This document shows positions 1 to 8,562 of a stretch of 63,594 nucleotides of DNA, piece by piece (the first letter of the stretch is position 1; the number at the start of each line of letters is the position of its first letter). The position numbers were made by a program, and so were the translations under genes. Source of the DNA: Bacillus sp. AFS088145 (GTDB taxonomy: Bacteria; Bacillota; Bacilli; Bacillales; Bacillaceae_G); contig NZ_NUUX01000023.1 of assembly GCF_002564465.1 (NCBI RefSeq), positions 1 through 63,594 of the forward strand, in the 5' to 3' direction. Under the pieces are notes generated by a model, which was not told the origin of the DNA, searched no databases, and saw nothing but the letters and a program-made list of their open reading frames with translations.

Positions 1-30
1 GCGAGCGTTTGCCAATAGTTGAAACACCGA

Positions 31-741
31 TTAATTCGGCGGTTCATTTTTATCTGTATAATATCTAATAACCCCTCTATATATAGCTGCAGCAAGTTTA
101 TCTTGATATTCTTCATCTCTTAACTGCTGACTTTCTTCATAATTTGATAAAAAGCCAACTTCTACAAGCGCACCTGGTACTTTGGCATATTTCATCAAAT
201 AAACATGATTAATAATTTTCGCTAATCGATGCGTATTATTTAGACTTTCTCTTAGCTCAGCTTGGACGTATTTTGCAAATCGCTCATTTTCAATTAATGA
301 ACCATAAAAGAATGTTTGTGCTCCTTTTGACGATGTTCTTGGTAAGGAGTTTAAATGAATTGATATGTATAGGTCTGCGTTCGATCCATTAATAATTTCT
401 ACCCTTTTCCTTAAATCCACGCTTTTTCTTCTACTATATCCTTTCATTCCATCCTCTGCTAAATCGTAATCTCCATCTCTTGTCATAATAACCGTTGCTC
501 CTTGACCTTGTAAATAATCCCTCAGTTTGTTTGTTATTGATAGTGCCACAACTTTTTCAATAACATCTCCACCTGAAGCACCTCCATCTGGTCCACCATG
601 CCCAGCATCCAAAACAATCACTTTTCCATCTAGAGGTAGTCCTCTAAAATTCCAGGTCTTTGAAGTTTTTTGTAATAAAGGTATACTCAAAATCAAAAAA
701 ACAAAGGTTACAATGATAACGATTAAATGCCATCTTTTCAT
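31..741 (-). CDS. cwlD: CwlD, spore-cortex N-acetylmuramoyl-L-alanine amidase
   Basis: Zinc-dependent amidase (Amidase_3 family, 236 aa) that strips peptides from spore-cortex muramic acid so that muramic-delta-lactam can form. One N-terminal membrane segment (about residues 4-26) is followed by the catalytic domain. The zinc-ligand motifs are visible: His in LDAGHGG, Glu in IEKVV, His in SIHLNS, and a late GALVEVGFLSN segment with the catalytic Glu. I start at 741 rather than the in-frame codon at 783 because GGGGGAG lies 6 nt upstream of this ATG. The gene is complete; only 30 nt follow its stop before the window ends. Its neighbour is the ybaK-type gene, as in B. subtilis. Promoter not identified. 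Confidence 0.95.
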   Translation of the reverse strand: MKRWHLIVIIVTFVFLILSIPLLQKTSKTWNFRGLPLDGKVIVLDAGHGGPDGGASGGDVIEKVVALSITNKLRDYLQGQGATVIMTRDGDYDLAEDGMKGYSRRKSVDLRKRVEIINGSNADLYISIHLNSLPRTSSKGAQTFFYGSLIENERFAKYVQAELRESLNNTHRLAKIINHVYLMKYAKVPGALVEVGFLSNYEESQQLRDEEYQDKLAAAIYRGVIRYYTDKNEPPN

Positions 742-799
742 TTTTTCTCCCCCTGATTGTCCTATAAAAAATATATGGGACAACTAGGAAGAATATGAC

Positions 800-1231
800 T
801 TACTTTGATAAACGAAGTCTGTGTCTTCTTTCTCCTTTTACATATCCATCTAACCACCAATTATTTAAAAAAGATTTACATCGGTCAAACGGTTCTGTTT
901 GTATATCATCCTTACGGCCAAATACAGAAGAATAAAATAAATAAGCTAACCATTCAGATTCTTTAGCTGATCTTCTTATAACATTCTCGATTGGTTCGCC
1001 ATAATAACCAAATCGGCTATATCTTGCACCTAATAAGTATGTCTCTACCGCTAACTCAAAACAGTAATCTTCTCGCGCTTTTCTTTGGTTAATGTCTGCA
1101 TCTATACAGTAGGAAAACGAATCCTTTAATTGGGCTTTTAATTGCATGATTTTTAGTTCTTTTAATAAGCTCTTTTCAAATTTAATTTGCTTTGCTCTTC
1201 TTTTTTCTCGGAAATTTGTTATAAGATTCAT
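800..1231 (-). CDS. ybaK: YbaK-type DUF2521 protein
   Basis: A 143-aa protein resembling B. subtilis YbaK (DUF2521), whose function is unknown. It is rich in Lys/Arg at both ends, and the middle is acidic and aromatic (SRFGYYGEPIEN, NNWWLDGY). No signal peptide or membrane segment is visible. An ideal GGGGAGG lies 8 nt before ATG. It sits 58 nt upstream of cwlD with no terminator between, so the two are probably co-transcribed. In B. subtilis this gene lies close to rpsI; here about 10 kb of accessory genes separate them. Confidence 0.85.
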   Translation of the reverse strand: MNLITNFREKRRAKQIKFEKSLLKELKIMQLKAQLKDSFSYCIDADINQRKAREDYCFELAVETYLLGARYSRFGYYGEPIENVIRRSAKESEWLAYLFYSSVFGRKDDIQTEPFDRCKSFLNNWWLDGYVKGERRHRLRLSK

Positions 1232-1420
1232 GATGAAACCTCCCCGTAGCCATAGTCTAAGACGAAAAGGGGTGCTTCATTCAAAAACTACATACTTAAT
1301 TTCTTCCATAAAAAAATAATAATTTTCATAAAAAACACTGATTTTAAAAATTGTATTAATTTTGAATTTAAAATGCATTTTTTTAAGACTTATAAAGGTC
1401 TACTATTTCTTAAATAATAA

Positions 1421-1457
1421 AAAAGAGAGGTCTCAAAAACACTTCCTCCCCTCTTTT
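1421..1457 (-). terminator. Rho-independent terminator after the Rossmann dehydrogenase gene
   Basis: On the minus strand a GC-containing stem (AAAAGAG at 1457-1451 with CTCTTTT at 1427-1421, plus inner GG/CC pairs) is followed by a T-rich tract, 8 nt after the stop codon of the 1465-2733 gene. The rest of 1232-1420 is AT-rich with no gene visible. Confidence 0.8.
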
Positions 1458-1464
1458 CAAATTT

Positions 1465-2733
1465 TTAATTATTGAATGATTTCATTCTTTGTAAAAGTAA
1501 TCCGTCACTTTTTTCATTTACTCCATATACAAACTGAGGCATATGATATTTTAAATACTGTCCATATTTACTATTTGTATTTAATACTAATTCATCAACA
1601 AAGTAGGCACCTTTTACTACAGTATCCAAAAATAAACTTGCAACCCCTGCATAAACTCCACACGCGACCTGAAGATAGGTTGCATTTGTACCGTAATTAG
1701 CGAATGAATCTTTATTGTTCATAACATTGTAGATATAGCGCTCTTTATCTTCGTACACAAGTAAAACTCCAACTACGTCCTCTCCTACCAATGGAGCTGT
1801 TGAAGGATCTAGAAGCTTTTTATCAAAACCCAATATTTCGTCAGTGTTTTTTAAATTATTTCTAATTAGATTTGTTGTATGCTCATTAACACGATACACA
1901 AAACCACTTTCTAAGTTGAACAATTTGCCAATAATAAATACTTCTTCATGTGGCATAAGACAACCATAAAAGACTTTTTCCCCCAAGGTTACTTTAAATT
2001 CAACAGAATAAACATCATCATACAAGAAAATTGGAATATTTTGTTTAACAAACATAGGAAAGCTTGTGACTGCCTCTTCTAGGAAGCAATCTGGGGACCA
2101 GGTGGTGTAAATTGTTTCTTTTTGAGCTATTGAAGGGTTTTCATAAAAAGAATTATCATGTTCAACAATGTAACATGCAAGAGGTTTTTCGGAAGGGAAT
2201 TGGTTCATTAAATCGATGGCCATCCATTGTACAATACCTGGATTCATCCCTGAACCAATAATTGCTGTAGTATTTTTAAACTTTCGTTTATTTTCCTCGA
2301 AGATACGTAAACGTTCTTTAAGTGGGAACCCGGAACTAATACTTTCATCTCCATCAACTATTTCACTTTCTAAAGCTGTGTTAACATACTTCACACCAAA
2401 CTCATTACAGCAGCGCAACATTTCAACAGAATCTGCTCTAGAAACATCGACTACAATAACTGTATTACTCTCTATGAGATGTTTTTTCATTAAATCAATA
2501 TTATTAACATTCATTTCATGAAACGTAACGTTTTCTATAAGGTTAGGAATAATCCTTTCAAAATAAGGTAAATCTTTCTGTTTCAAATCAACTAAATGAA
2601 ACCTGGCATTTTTCATTATCTGATGAATTGGATCATTTGGATCCTTTGCCGCTTTATTAAATATAGAAAGTACTGCCTTTGCCACTCCGCCAGAACTACC
2701 TAATAGGGTAATAATCGCATCTTTTTCAAACAT
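1465..2733 (-). CDS. Saccharopine dehydrogenase/homospermidine synthase-like protein
   Basis: A 422-aa protein with an N-terminal Rossmann fold (ITLLGSSGGVAKAVL, a relaxed GxGxxG dinucleotide motif at about residues 9-23). The segment GSGMNPGIVQW (about residue 160) resembles the GANPGMV motif of homospermidine synthases. The VVDVSRADS and YVNTALE strands fit the same superfamily. Known members join or split amino-acid or polyamine intermediates with NAD(P); the substrate here cannot be read from sequence. It stands alone, between a terminator and the portal gene. A possible sigma-K-like promoter lies upstream (2775-2802). It could instead be a related dehydrogenase of unknown role; family assignment is firmer than function. 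Confidence 0.7.
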   Translation of the reverse strand: MFEKDAIITLLGSSGGVAKAVLSIFNKAAKDPNDPIHQIMKNARFHLVDLKQKDLPYFERIIPNLIENVTFHEMNVNNIDLMKKHLIESNTVIVVDVSRADSVEMLRCCNEFGVKYVNTALESEIVDGDESISSGFPLKERLRIFEENKRKFKNTTAIIGSGMNPGIVQWMAIDLMNQFPSEKPLACYIVEHDNSFYENPSIAQKETIYTTWSPDCFLEEAVTSFPMFVKQNIPIFLYDDVYSVEFKVTLGEKVFYGCLMPHEEVFIIGKLFNLESGFVYRVNEHTTNLIRNNLKNTDEILGFDKKLLDPSTAPLVGEDVVGVLLVYEDKERYIYNVMNNKDSFANYGTNATYLQVACGVYAGVASLFLDTVVKGAYFVDELVLNTNSKYGQYLKYHMPQFVYGVNEKSDGLLLQRMKSFNN

Positions 2734-2774
2734 ATAAACAACTCCATAAATTGGTTTAATATTAGCTTTTACTT

Positions 2775-2802
2775 TACTATATGAACCAATGGAAAAAGTG
2801 TT
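2775..2802 (-). promoter_or_regulatory. Possible sigma-K-type promoter of the Rossmann dehydrogenase gene
   Basis: Minus strand: AAC at 2802-2800, 16 nt, then CATATAGTA at 2783-2775. This fits the AC-N16-CATANNNTA pattern of late mother-cell promoters, 41 nt before the ATG. Such short AT-rich patterns arise by chance, so this is tentative. Confidence 0.3.
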
Positions 2803-2849
2803 CGGACAAGTATCCTGTCTATCTAACCTATGCTAACTTTCTAATTGAA

Positions 2850-2877
2850 AAAAAAAAGCCTAACTAATAATTAGTTA
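2850..2877 (-). terminator. Rho-independent terminator after the portal gene
   Basis: Minus-strand stem TAACTAA (2877-2871), loop TTA, TTAGTTA (2867-2861), then GGC and a run of nine or more T. The stem is AT-only but the T tract is strong. It lies about 20 nt after the portal gene stop. Confidence 0.7.
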
Positions 2878-2896
2878 ATAGCTCTATTTTATCTAA

Positions 2897-4222
2897 TTAA
2901 TTATTTTTTTCGTCTGTTTCTGGTTTTTCTAAAAGTTTCTTCTGTTCTTCCATACAAAATTCTTTAAATCGTTTACATTCAGCAATACACTCTTGTCTGC
3001 ATTTTTCAATTTCTTCTTCACGTTTCTTTTCTCTTTCAACACGTAACTCAAATTCTCTATCTCTTTCTTTCTGATCGATTGGAGCCGTATCAGTTTTTAG
3101 AAGTGGAACATCTCCTCTTTGAATTGGTCCGATTCCCATTAAGGAACGCCATTCGTTAGGAGTTAAGGAAGCTCGTTCTACCATAATTGAAAATGCTAAT
3201 TTTGTTGCAATTGATGCAAATTCTAAGTTAGATGCTTCAAAAACGATCCGATTACCATTTTTTCGTTCCGCTGGAGTGAAGAATTTACGTGTAAATTCAT
3301 TATTCAGCTGGATGACTAAAGGATTAATTACGGCTTCATTATACGCATACCATTGATCCTCATTAAATGTACTTTGAACGATGTTTTCGTTCGTATTAAA
3401 AAAACTATAGATTCTTTTGATTGCATCACTTGTTCTTTGTGCTTCTGGAGCATAATTACTTGTAGGTACTTGTTGTAAAGTGTAAGTTGGCTCTGAAAAA
3501 CCTGCTTTTACACCATCTCCTGTATATTTCATATAATTGTTTACAAATTCATTCGTATTCTTGATCATATCATCTTGATCTAGTACTTCCTTAAAGTTTA
3601 ATAACCAATTCATAAAACGATTGTTACTTACATTATTGACGATACTGTCATCTACCGAATCAATCACTTCTAATAAAGGAAGTAAAGGATCATATGGGGG
3701 CGTTCCAAATAGATCATTACTATTAAAATCTTGTCTTAAATGAATGATATCGCTATATGGTAAAATTAGTACATTTTTGGTTTTGAATGTGAATTTTAAA
3801 AAGATCAAACCTTGATTATTTTCGAGCACTTCAACTTTCGTACAAGGAATAGGAAAAATGGCGGTAGGATAACCAAAATCATTTCGCTTTATAAATGCAA
3901 ACGCATTACTGTTTAGGTCAAGCTGGGTTACCATTTTCTCTAAAAGTAATTGCCTAGACATAAATGGATTTGGTTCTTGCAGTACATTATAAACCCATGG
4001 ATCAGGATTAATCTTGCATTCTCTATTGTTTTCTCTAACATGCGTTACTTTTAGTTTTCCAATTGCATTAGCTTTAGGTCTAATACATGCCCTAATCACA
4101 TCATTCTTAAATAATGTATCACCTAATGTTAATTGGCCATCTCCTTCATCATTTAATAATTCAAAAGAACTAGTGCTTGATTGGAAATTCATTTTGCCCA
4201 TTATCCAGTCGATTAAGCCCAA
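2897..4222 (-). CDS. Solitary HK97-type phage portal protein
   Basis: A 441-aa protein of the phage portal family (HK97/SPP1-like). In tailed phages a dodecamer of such a protein forms the DNA gate of the capsid. Family-like segments run from the N-terminus (MGLIDWIMG, then DVIRACIRPKANAIGKL) through NPFMSRQLL and NAFAFIKRN to a C-terminal LTPNEWRSLMGIGP at about residue 355. After residue 384 comes an unusual Lys/Glu-rich predicted coiled coil with Cys408, Cys412, Cys416 and Cys423. The start is TTG with AGGGGTGATG upstream; no better ATG is in frame. No terminase, protease, capsid or integrase gene is near, yet the frame is intact, so this is either a domesticated gene or a recent prophage relic. 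Confidence 0.85.
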   Translation of the reverse strand: MGLIDWIMGKMNFQSSTSSFELLNDEGDGQLTLGDTLFKNDVIRACIRPKANAIGKLKVTHVRENNRECKINPDPWVYNVLQEPNPFMSRQLLLEKMVTQLDLNSNAFAFIKRNDFGYPTAIFPIPCTKVEVLENNQGLIFLKFTFKTKNVLILPYSDIIHLRQDFNSNDLFGTPPYDPLLPLLEVIDSVDDSIVNNVSNNRFMNWLLNFKEVLDQDDMIKNTNEFVNNYMKYTGDGVKAGFSEPTYTLQQVPTSNYAPEAQRTSDAIKRIYSFFNTNENIVQSTFNEDQWYAYNEAVINPLVIQLNNEFTRKFFTPAERKNGNRIVFEASNLEFASIATKLAFSIMVERASLTPNEWRSLMGIGPIQRGDVPLLKTDTAPIDQKERDREFELRVEREKKREEEIEKCRQECIAECKRFKEFCMEEQKKLLEKPETDEKNN

Positions 4223-4350
4223 TGTACATCACCCCTAACGTAGATGGCCATAGGTATAATTTATTAAGGTATATTATTTTATTCTTTTAAAACTCTTCTA
4301 TGCTACAATTTGAGAATGAATTATTAGAATTTTTTAATTTTTGTCATTTT

Positions 4351-4379
4351 AAAATATGAGTATACTATTTAGTTTATTC
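4351..4379 (-). promoter_or_regulatory. Possible sigma-E-like promoter upstream of the portal gene
   Basis: Minus strand: GAATAAA (4379-4373), 14-nt spacer, CATATTTT (4358-4351), close to the early mother-cell pattern KMATAWW-N14-CATACAHT. It lies about 130 nt before the TTG start, farther than usual. The 4223-4400 stretch is very AT-rich and no other clear promoter is seen. Tentative. Confidence 0.22.
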
Positions 4380-4397
4380 CAGAAAGTAATCTCATAC

Positions 4398-4430
4398 GAA
4401 AAGGCCCTCACCAAAAGCGCTTGAGGGCCT
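4398..4430 (-). terminator. Rho-independent terminator after the glnL-like gene
   Basis: Perfect 9-bp stem AGGCCCTCA (4430-4422 on the minus strand) with TGAGGGCCT (4410-4402), an 11-nt loop, then TTTT. It begins 10 nt after the response-regulator stop. Confidence 0.9.
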
Positions 4431-4439
4431 ACTCATATT

Positions 4440-5372
4440 TTAATATCGTTCAACTAAAAGCTGTTTCGATTCAAAGTATAAAACTTGTATAAATTTCTTT
4501 GCATTAATGCGAGTATGTGTTGATGAAGTCAAGGATACTTGCTTCAATTCACTCATTCTTTGACGAACTGTTTCAAAATCAAAAAACTTTGAAGCATAAT
4601 TTTCAAATTTAGGGTTCGCAAAATCTGTTAGTCCTATTGATGCCATATGGTTTAATGATTGATAAATTGCTCTACGAACTCGTTGTTCTGATGATTTCCT
4701 TTCCCGCTCAACATCTTCTTGAGAGTTTACAATCCCTAGCTTTTTCAAACTGATATGTGTGTATATATCCTTTAATGTAGGAAATCCTGCCTCTAAACCA
4801 AAATTCGTTTCATATTCATATAGGTAATTGAGCATATCAAGCAAGTCTTTGCTCCCATTTTCTCCAGCTATGCCAAGTTCTGATAATAGAACCTGTCCCC
4901 AATCCGTTATTTTCTTTTTATCAGACACTGGATTATGTTGCTTGATTGAATTTACATCAAAAACATTACTTAATGATTTTTGAATATCAAGAATCGATCG
5001 CTCTAGTCGAATTCGCTCTAAGACCTTTCTGACGACCGATATCACTTCAATTTTGTTCAATGGCTTAGTAATGTAATATTCAATACCGAGAGAATAAGCT
5101 TCTCCTATTAATTCTTTAGACTCCACTTGAGAAATCATAATAATTTTTCCTTTGAATGAAGATCCCATTCTCCGTATTGTTTCTATACCGTCCTGAAGAG
5201 GCATTAATAAATCGATAAATAATATATCAACATGATTTATTTCAAGCGTATTTGTATCTAAAAAAAAGCCGTCTTCCGCCTCACCAACAACTTCACCTAA
5301 CTCTTCATCCTCTATGATTTGTGATAACATCGATCGAAAGACTTCATCATCATCTGTGATATAAAAATTCAT
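4440..5372 (-). CDS. GlnL (YcbB)-family response regulator
   Basis: A 310-aa regulator closely resembling B. subtilis GlnL along its whole length. The receiver domain (1 to about 120) has the acidic pocket Asp7-Asp8-Asp9, phospho-acceptor Asp54 in FIDLLMP, and a TKP switch Lys near 104. The YcbB DNA-binding domain follows, with RRAIYQSLNHMASIG and FENYASKFFDF near its end. I use the start at 5372, not an upstream codon at 5429, because its ATG overlaps the kinase stop (ATGA), implying translational coupling. In B. subtilis GlnL controls glutamine use; here the neighbours are an aspartate/glutamate symporter, aspartase and malic enzyme genes, so the target is inferred to be those genes. Confidence 0.88.
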   Translation of the reverse strand: MNFYITDDDEVFRSMLSQIIEDEELGEVVGEAEDGFFLDTNTLEINHVDILFIDLLMPLQDGIETIRRMGSSFKGKIIMISQVESKELIGEAYSLGIEYYITKPLNKIEVISVVRKVLERIRLERSILDIQKSLSNVFDVNSIKQHNPVSDKKKITDWGQVLLSELGIAGENGSKDLLDMLNYLYEYETNFGLEAGFPTLKDIYTHISLKKLGIVNSQEDVERERKSSEQRVRRAIYQSLNHMASIGLTDFANPKFENYASKFFDFETVRQRMSELKQVSLTSSTHTRINAKKFIQVLYFESKQLLVERY

Positions 5373-6727
5373 AAATTCATCCTTTCTAAGACGAGAGCTC
5401 CGATTGGTAGTCGGATCGTAAAAATACATTCACTCTCTTTTTGATTGAGAATAACTTCTCCTCCAAGTTCTTCTGCCATTTCTTTGATATAGGATAAACC
5501 GATTCCTGTAGATGGGGTTCCATCATCGCTATACTTAGAAGTAAACCCAGGTTTAAAAATAAGCTTCATATTTTTTGAAGGAACTCCAGGTCCATTATCA
5601 ATAACCTTACATTCAATCCAATCTTCAACTCTTTCTATTGATAAGAGAATCGTCCCTTTATGCTCTATAGCTTCAACTGCGTTCGCAACTAAGTTATTAA
5701 TGAATGATAGCATTAGATAGATATGATAGTGCGGATGTTGTCCCTTTATTTCGGACATAAACTCAATATTCTTTCCTAGCATGCCTGCATATTTTTGATT
5801 AATTCGGATAACCATTGTCACTAAATCATTTACACTCATATATTCAGGCAAACTTTCACTTGTAATTAGTTTAGAAAGTCCAGCAAAAATTCTTTGGTTA
5901 TCCTTTTTTATTTCATGTACCTCTCCTGCAATTCTTAAAGATTTGCTCCCCCATTTTTCAATTGGAACTCCTAAATCCTGTTTGTACTTACTCATGTCTC
6001 GATATAAATTGTAGGATTCTTTTGTTATTGTTTCGGCATTTTGTAATGTCTTTTTCAAATAAACAGACTCTACATACAAATTGGATAAATGCATAAGCAT
6101 ATTTTCATTTTCTTTACGAGTTTGTGATTCCTTCAGTTTTAGCTCGTAAAGTTTCATCATATTGATAAACGCTAATACAAAGAAGCTTCTAAACACTGCA
6201 ATAATAATAATTTTGTTTAACTCTTCAACTGTAAGTGAAGAACCCATTCCATATAGTTGAAGGATTAATTCGATTAAACTAGATGTGATTTCAATCGTAA
6301 TACCGAAGATTCCTATTAGTAAAGGATGCTGAAACCGATTCACCTTCAGTAAATAAAATAAAACGGAATATGAAAAATAATATAAGAAAGTAGGAAATCT
6401 AACCGAAAAAGATGAAGCAAGATTAAAATCGGTCAATATTAACCAATCTAGTCCAACACGGAATACAGAGACAGATATGCCTATTAAAAGCCCTATTAAA
6501 ACTGAATGATATTTCTTAAAATACAATAAAGAAAAGAAAAAAATTGGGGTTCCAAAACTAACGCGAAATATATTATCAAAAGGATGAAAGTTCAGTTCAC
6601 CCGCTATTGGAACTATAACCATAAGTGCAATAACAATCCAGAAATCTTTCCCTTGCAGTCCTTTAGATTTCAATTCCACCACTTCCTGATTTTTGCTACT
6701 AGTATATCGCCTTGTTGTTATTAACAC
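5369..6727 (-). CDS. GlnK (YcbA)-like membrane sensor histidine kinase
   Basis: A 452-aa kinase partnering the downstream regulator (4-nt ATGA overlap). About six membrane segments span residues 28-195 with no large extracellular sensor domain. A coiled linker (about 197-260) leads to the presumed phospho-acceptor His271 in GEVHEIKKDNQ. The ATPase domain shows an N box (NNLVANAVEA), a G1 box (DNGPGV) and GIGLSYIKE. The start is GTG at 6727 with GGAGG 6 nt upstream. It sits after a strong terminator at 6761-6788, so a local promoter is expected; I could not place one. The ligand is unknown; glutamate, aspartate or C4-dicarboxylates are guesses from neighbours. Confidence 0.85.
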   Translation of the reverse strand: MLITTRRYTSSKNQEVVELKSKGLQGKDFWIVIALMVIVPIAGELNFHPFDNIFRVSFGTPIFFFSLLYFKKYHSVLIGLLIGISVSVFRVGLDWLILTDFNLASSFSVRFPTFLYYFSYSVLFYLLKVNRFQHPLLIGIFGITIEITSSLIELILQLYGMGSSLTVEELNKIIIIAVFRSFFVLAFINMMKLYELKLKESQTRKENENMLMHLSNLYVESVYLKKTLQNAETITKESYNLYRDMSKYKQDLGVPIEKWGSKSLRIAGEVHEIKKDNQRIFAGLSKLITSESLPEYMSVNDLVTMVIRINQKYAGMLGKNIEFMSEIKGQHPHYHIYLMLSFINNLVANAVEAIEHKGTILLSIERVEDWIECKVIDNGPGVPSKNMKLIFKPGFTSKYSDDGTPSTGIGLSYIKEMAEELGGEVILNQKESECIFTIRLPIGALVLERMNL

Positions 6728-6760
6728 AATGATCCTCCATACTACTAAATTTCATAAGAA

Positions 6761-6788
6761 AATACAGCTTGATCATACAAGCTGTATT
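6761..6788 (-). terminator. Terminator after the malic enzyme gene
   Basis: Perfect 11-bp stem AATACAGCTTG/CAAGCTGTATT with a 6-nt loop, 9 nt past the malic enzyme stop. The minus-strand tail is TTTTCTT; the plus-strand tail is longer, so it may work in both directions. Confidence 0.85.
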
Positions 6789-6796
6789 TTTTATTT

Positions 6797-8491
6797 TTAT
6801 ATAGTGACCAATTCTTTTGTAGCTTTAATCGGTCGATATGCAGGCTCCCACATTGCGTTTCGTACTGCTTGTTCAATATCGTCGTGTACAACTCGAGCTA
6901 CTCCATCAGCAACTGCTGCTTTAACTACTTCAATCGCAACTACTTCAGAAATAGTTCGTAGATTCTCGATTTGAGGAAGTAAAGGTGCACCTAATTTACT
7001 TACATCAATCATTTCCGCTACAGCTTCTGCCGCCGCTGCAAACATTCCATCAGTAATAATACTAGCGCGTGAAACATTTGTTCCAAGTCCTAAGCCTGGG
7101 AAAATAAGCGCGTTATTTGATTGACCAATTACATAAACCGTTTTGTTAAATGTTACTGGAGCAAAAGGACTTCCTGTTGCTACCAATGCTCTTCCTTCAG
7201 TCCACTTGATTAAATCAGAAGGTTTTGCTTCTGCAAGTGGTGTAGGATTTGACATCGGTAAAATTACAGGTCTTTCAACATGTGCTGCCATATCTTTTAC
7301 AATCTCTTCTGTGAAAGCACCGGCAACAGTTGAAGTACCAATTAAGATCGTAGGATGAACTTGGCTTACAACTTCTGCTAGGCTTGCACCTGAGTTATTT
7401 TCCTCGATTGGGCGTGCATACGGTTGTTGGAAGTCGAACAACCCTTCCATATCCTCTGCAAGCAATCCATTTCGGTCAATACACCAAAATCTGCGGTTTG
7501 CTAATTCGAATGAAAGGCCTTCACGTACCATTGCATCACGTACTTGATCTGCGATCCCAATACCAGCCGCTCCTGCACCGAATACAACTACACGATGTTC
7601 ACTTAAAGGAATACCAGATGCATTCACTGCTGCTAACACAGCGGCAAGTGATACTGCTCCTGTGCCTTGAATATCATCATTGAAAGTACAAACATGGTGA
7701 CGATATTTATCTAATATGTTTCGTGCATTTTTAGAGCTGAAATCCTCCCAATGAAGTAAAGCATTTGGGAATTTTTCAACAGCAGTTGTTACAAACTTAT
7801 CAATGAACGCATCATATCGACTATCGCGTACGCGAGGATGACGGTTTCCAACATAAAATGGATTATTTAGTAGCTCTTCACGATCAGTACCAACATCTAA
7901 AACGACTGGCAATACACGTGCTGGATCAATACCTGCCGCAGCTGTATATACCGCTAATTTGCCGATTGCGATATTAATACCTCCAACTCCCCAGTCACCA
8001 ATTCCTAATATTCCTTCACCGTCAGTAATAACGATTAAATCAATTTCATCTGCATTTGCACCATAATGATCAAATGCTTGTTCAATACCATCTTCTTCAT
8101 TAATAGAAAGATACAAACCACGTGGTCTTCTATATTCATTACTATAACGTTGAATTGCTAAACCAACTGTTGGTGTATAAACAACTGGAAGCATTTCAGG
8201 TAAGTGATCTGTTAGTACTCGATAAAATAATGTTTCATTACGATCATGTAAAGCTGATAATGCAACATTTTTATGCAAATCAGTAGGTTGTGACGAGAAT
8301 TGCGCGTAAGCTCGTTTAGCTTGCTCCTCCAGCGTCAGTACAGCTGGCGGTAATAATCCTGTTAAACCTAATTCTTTTCGTTCCTCTTGAGTAAATGCAA
8401 CTCCTTTATTAAGCATTGGTACACCTAATAATTCGGCACCTCGCAAGGTAGTCTCCACTTCTCCATTCGAACCTACCTTGAATTTATGCAT
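6797..8491 (-). CDS. maeA: NAD-dependent malic enzyme (MaeA type)
   Basis: Oxidative decarboxylation of malate to pyruvate with NAD(P) reduction. At 564 aa it matches the long SfcA/MaeA class rather than the short YtsJ class. Signatures include [15 protein letters not shown] (about 105-120), [16 protein letters not shown] with the metal-site region (about 160), [12 protein letters not shown]-like [12 protein letters not shown], and Rossmann [14 protein letters not shown] (about 307-320). The SD AAAGGGATGGG precedes the ATG at 8491. A terminator lies only 55 nt upstream (8546-8562), so expression depends on a promoter in that gap or on read-through from gltT-aspA. In context it converts aspartate-derived malate (through fumarate) to pyruvate. 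Confidence 0.95.
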   Translation of the reverse strand: MHKFKVGSNGEVETTLRGAELLGVPMLNKGVAFTQEERKELGLTGLLPPAVLTLEEQAKRAYAQFSSQPTDLHKNVALSALHDRNETLFYRVLTDHLPEMLPVVYTPTVGLAIQRYSNEYRRPRGLYLSINEEDGIEQAFDHYGANADEIDLIVITDGEGILGIGDWGVGGINIAIGKLAVYTAAAGIDPARVLPVVLDVGTDREELLNNPFYVGNRHPRVRDSRYDAFIDKFVTTAVEKFPNALLHWEDFSSKNARNILDKYRHHVCTFNDDIQGTGAVSLAAVLAAVNASGIPLSEHRVVVFGAGAAGIGIADQVRDAMVREGLSFELANRRFWCIDRNGLLAEDMEGLFDFQQPYARPIEENNSGASLAEVVSQVHPTILIGTSTVAGAFTEEIVKDMAAHVERPVILPMSNPTPLAEAKPSDLIKWTEGRALVATGSPFAPVTFNKTVYVIGQSNNALIFPGLGLGTNVSRASIITDGMFAAAAEAVAEMIDVSKLGAPLLPQIENLRTISEVVAIEVVKAAVADGVARVVHDDIEQAVRNAMWEPAYRPIKATKELVTI

Positions 8492-8541
8492 ATAATCCCA
8501 TCCCTTTTCTATCTTTTTATTTTTATCTTTTTTAGTTAAGC

Positions 8542-8562
8542 AAAAAAGGGCTTTTCGCCCTT
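8542..8562 (-). terminator. Terminator between aspA and maeA
   Basis: Minus strand AAGGGC (8562-8557), loop GAAAA, GCCCTT (8551-8546), then TTTT. It ends the gltT-aspA unit, or acts as an attenuator ahead of maeA, since only 50 nt separate it from that start codon. Confidence 0.85.

Noticed and set aside
2897-4222. Part of a larger prophage
   Set aside because: Neighbouring genes on both sides are non-phage, and there are no integrase, attachment-site duplication, terminase or capsid genes within the window.
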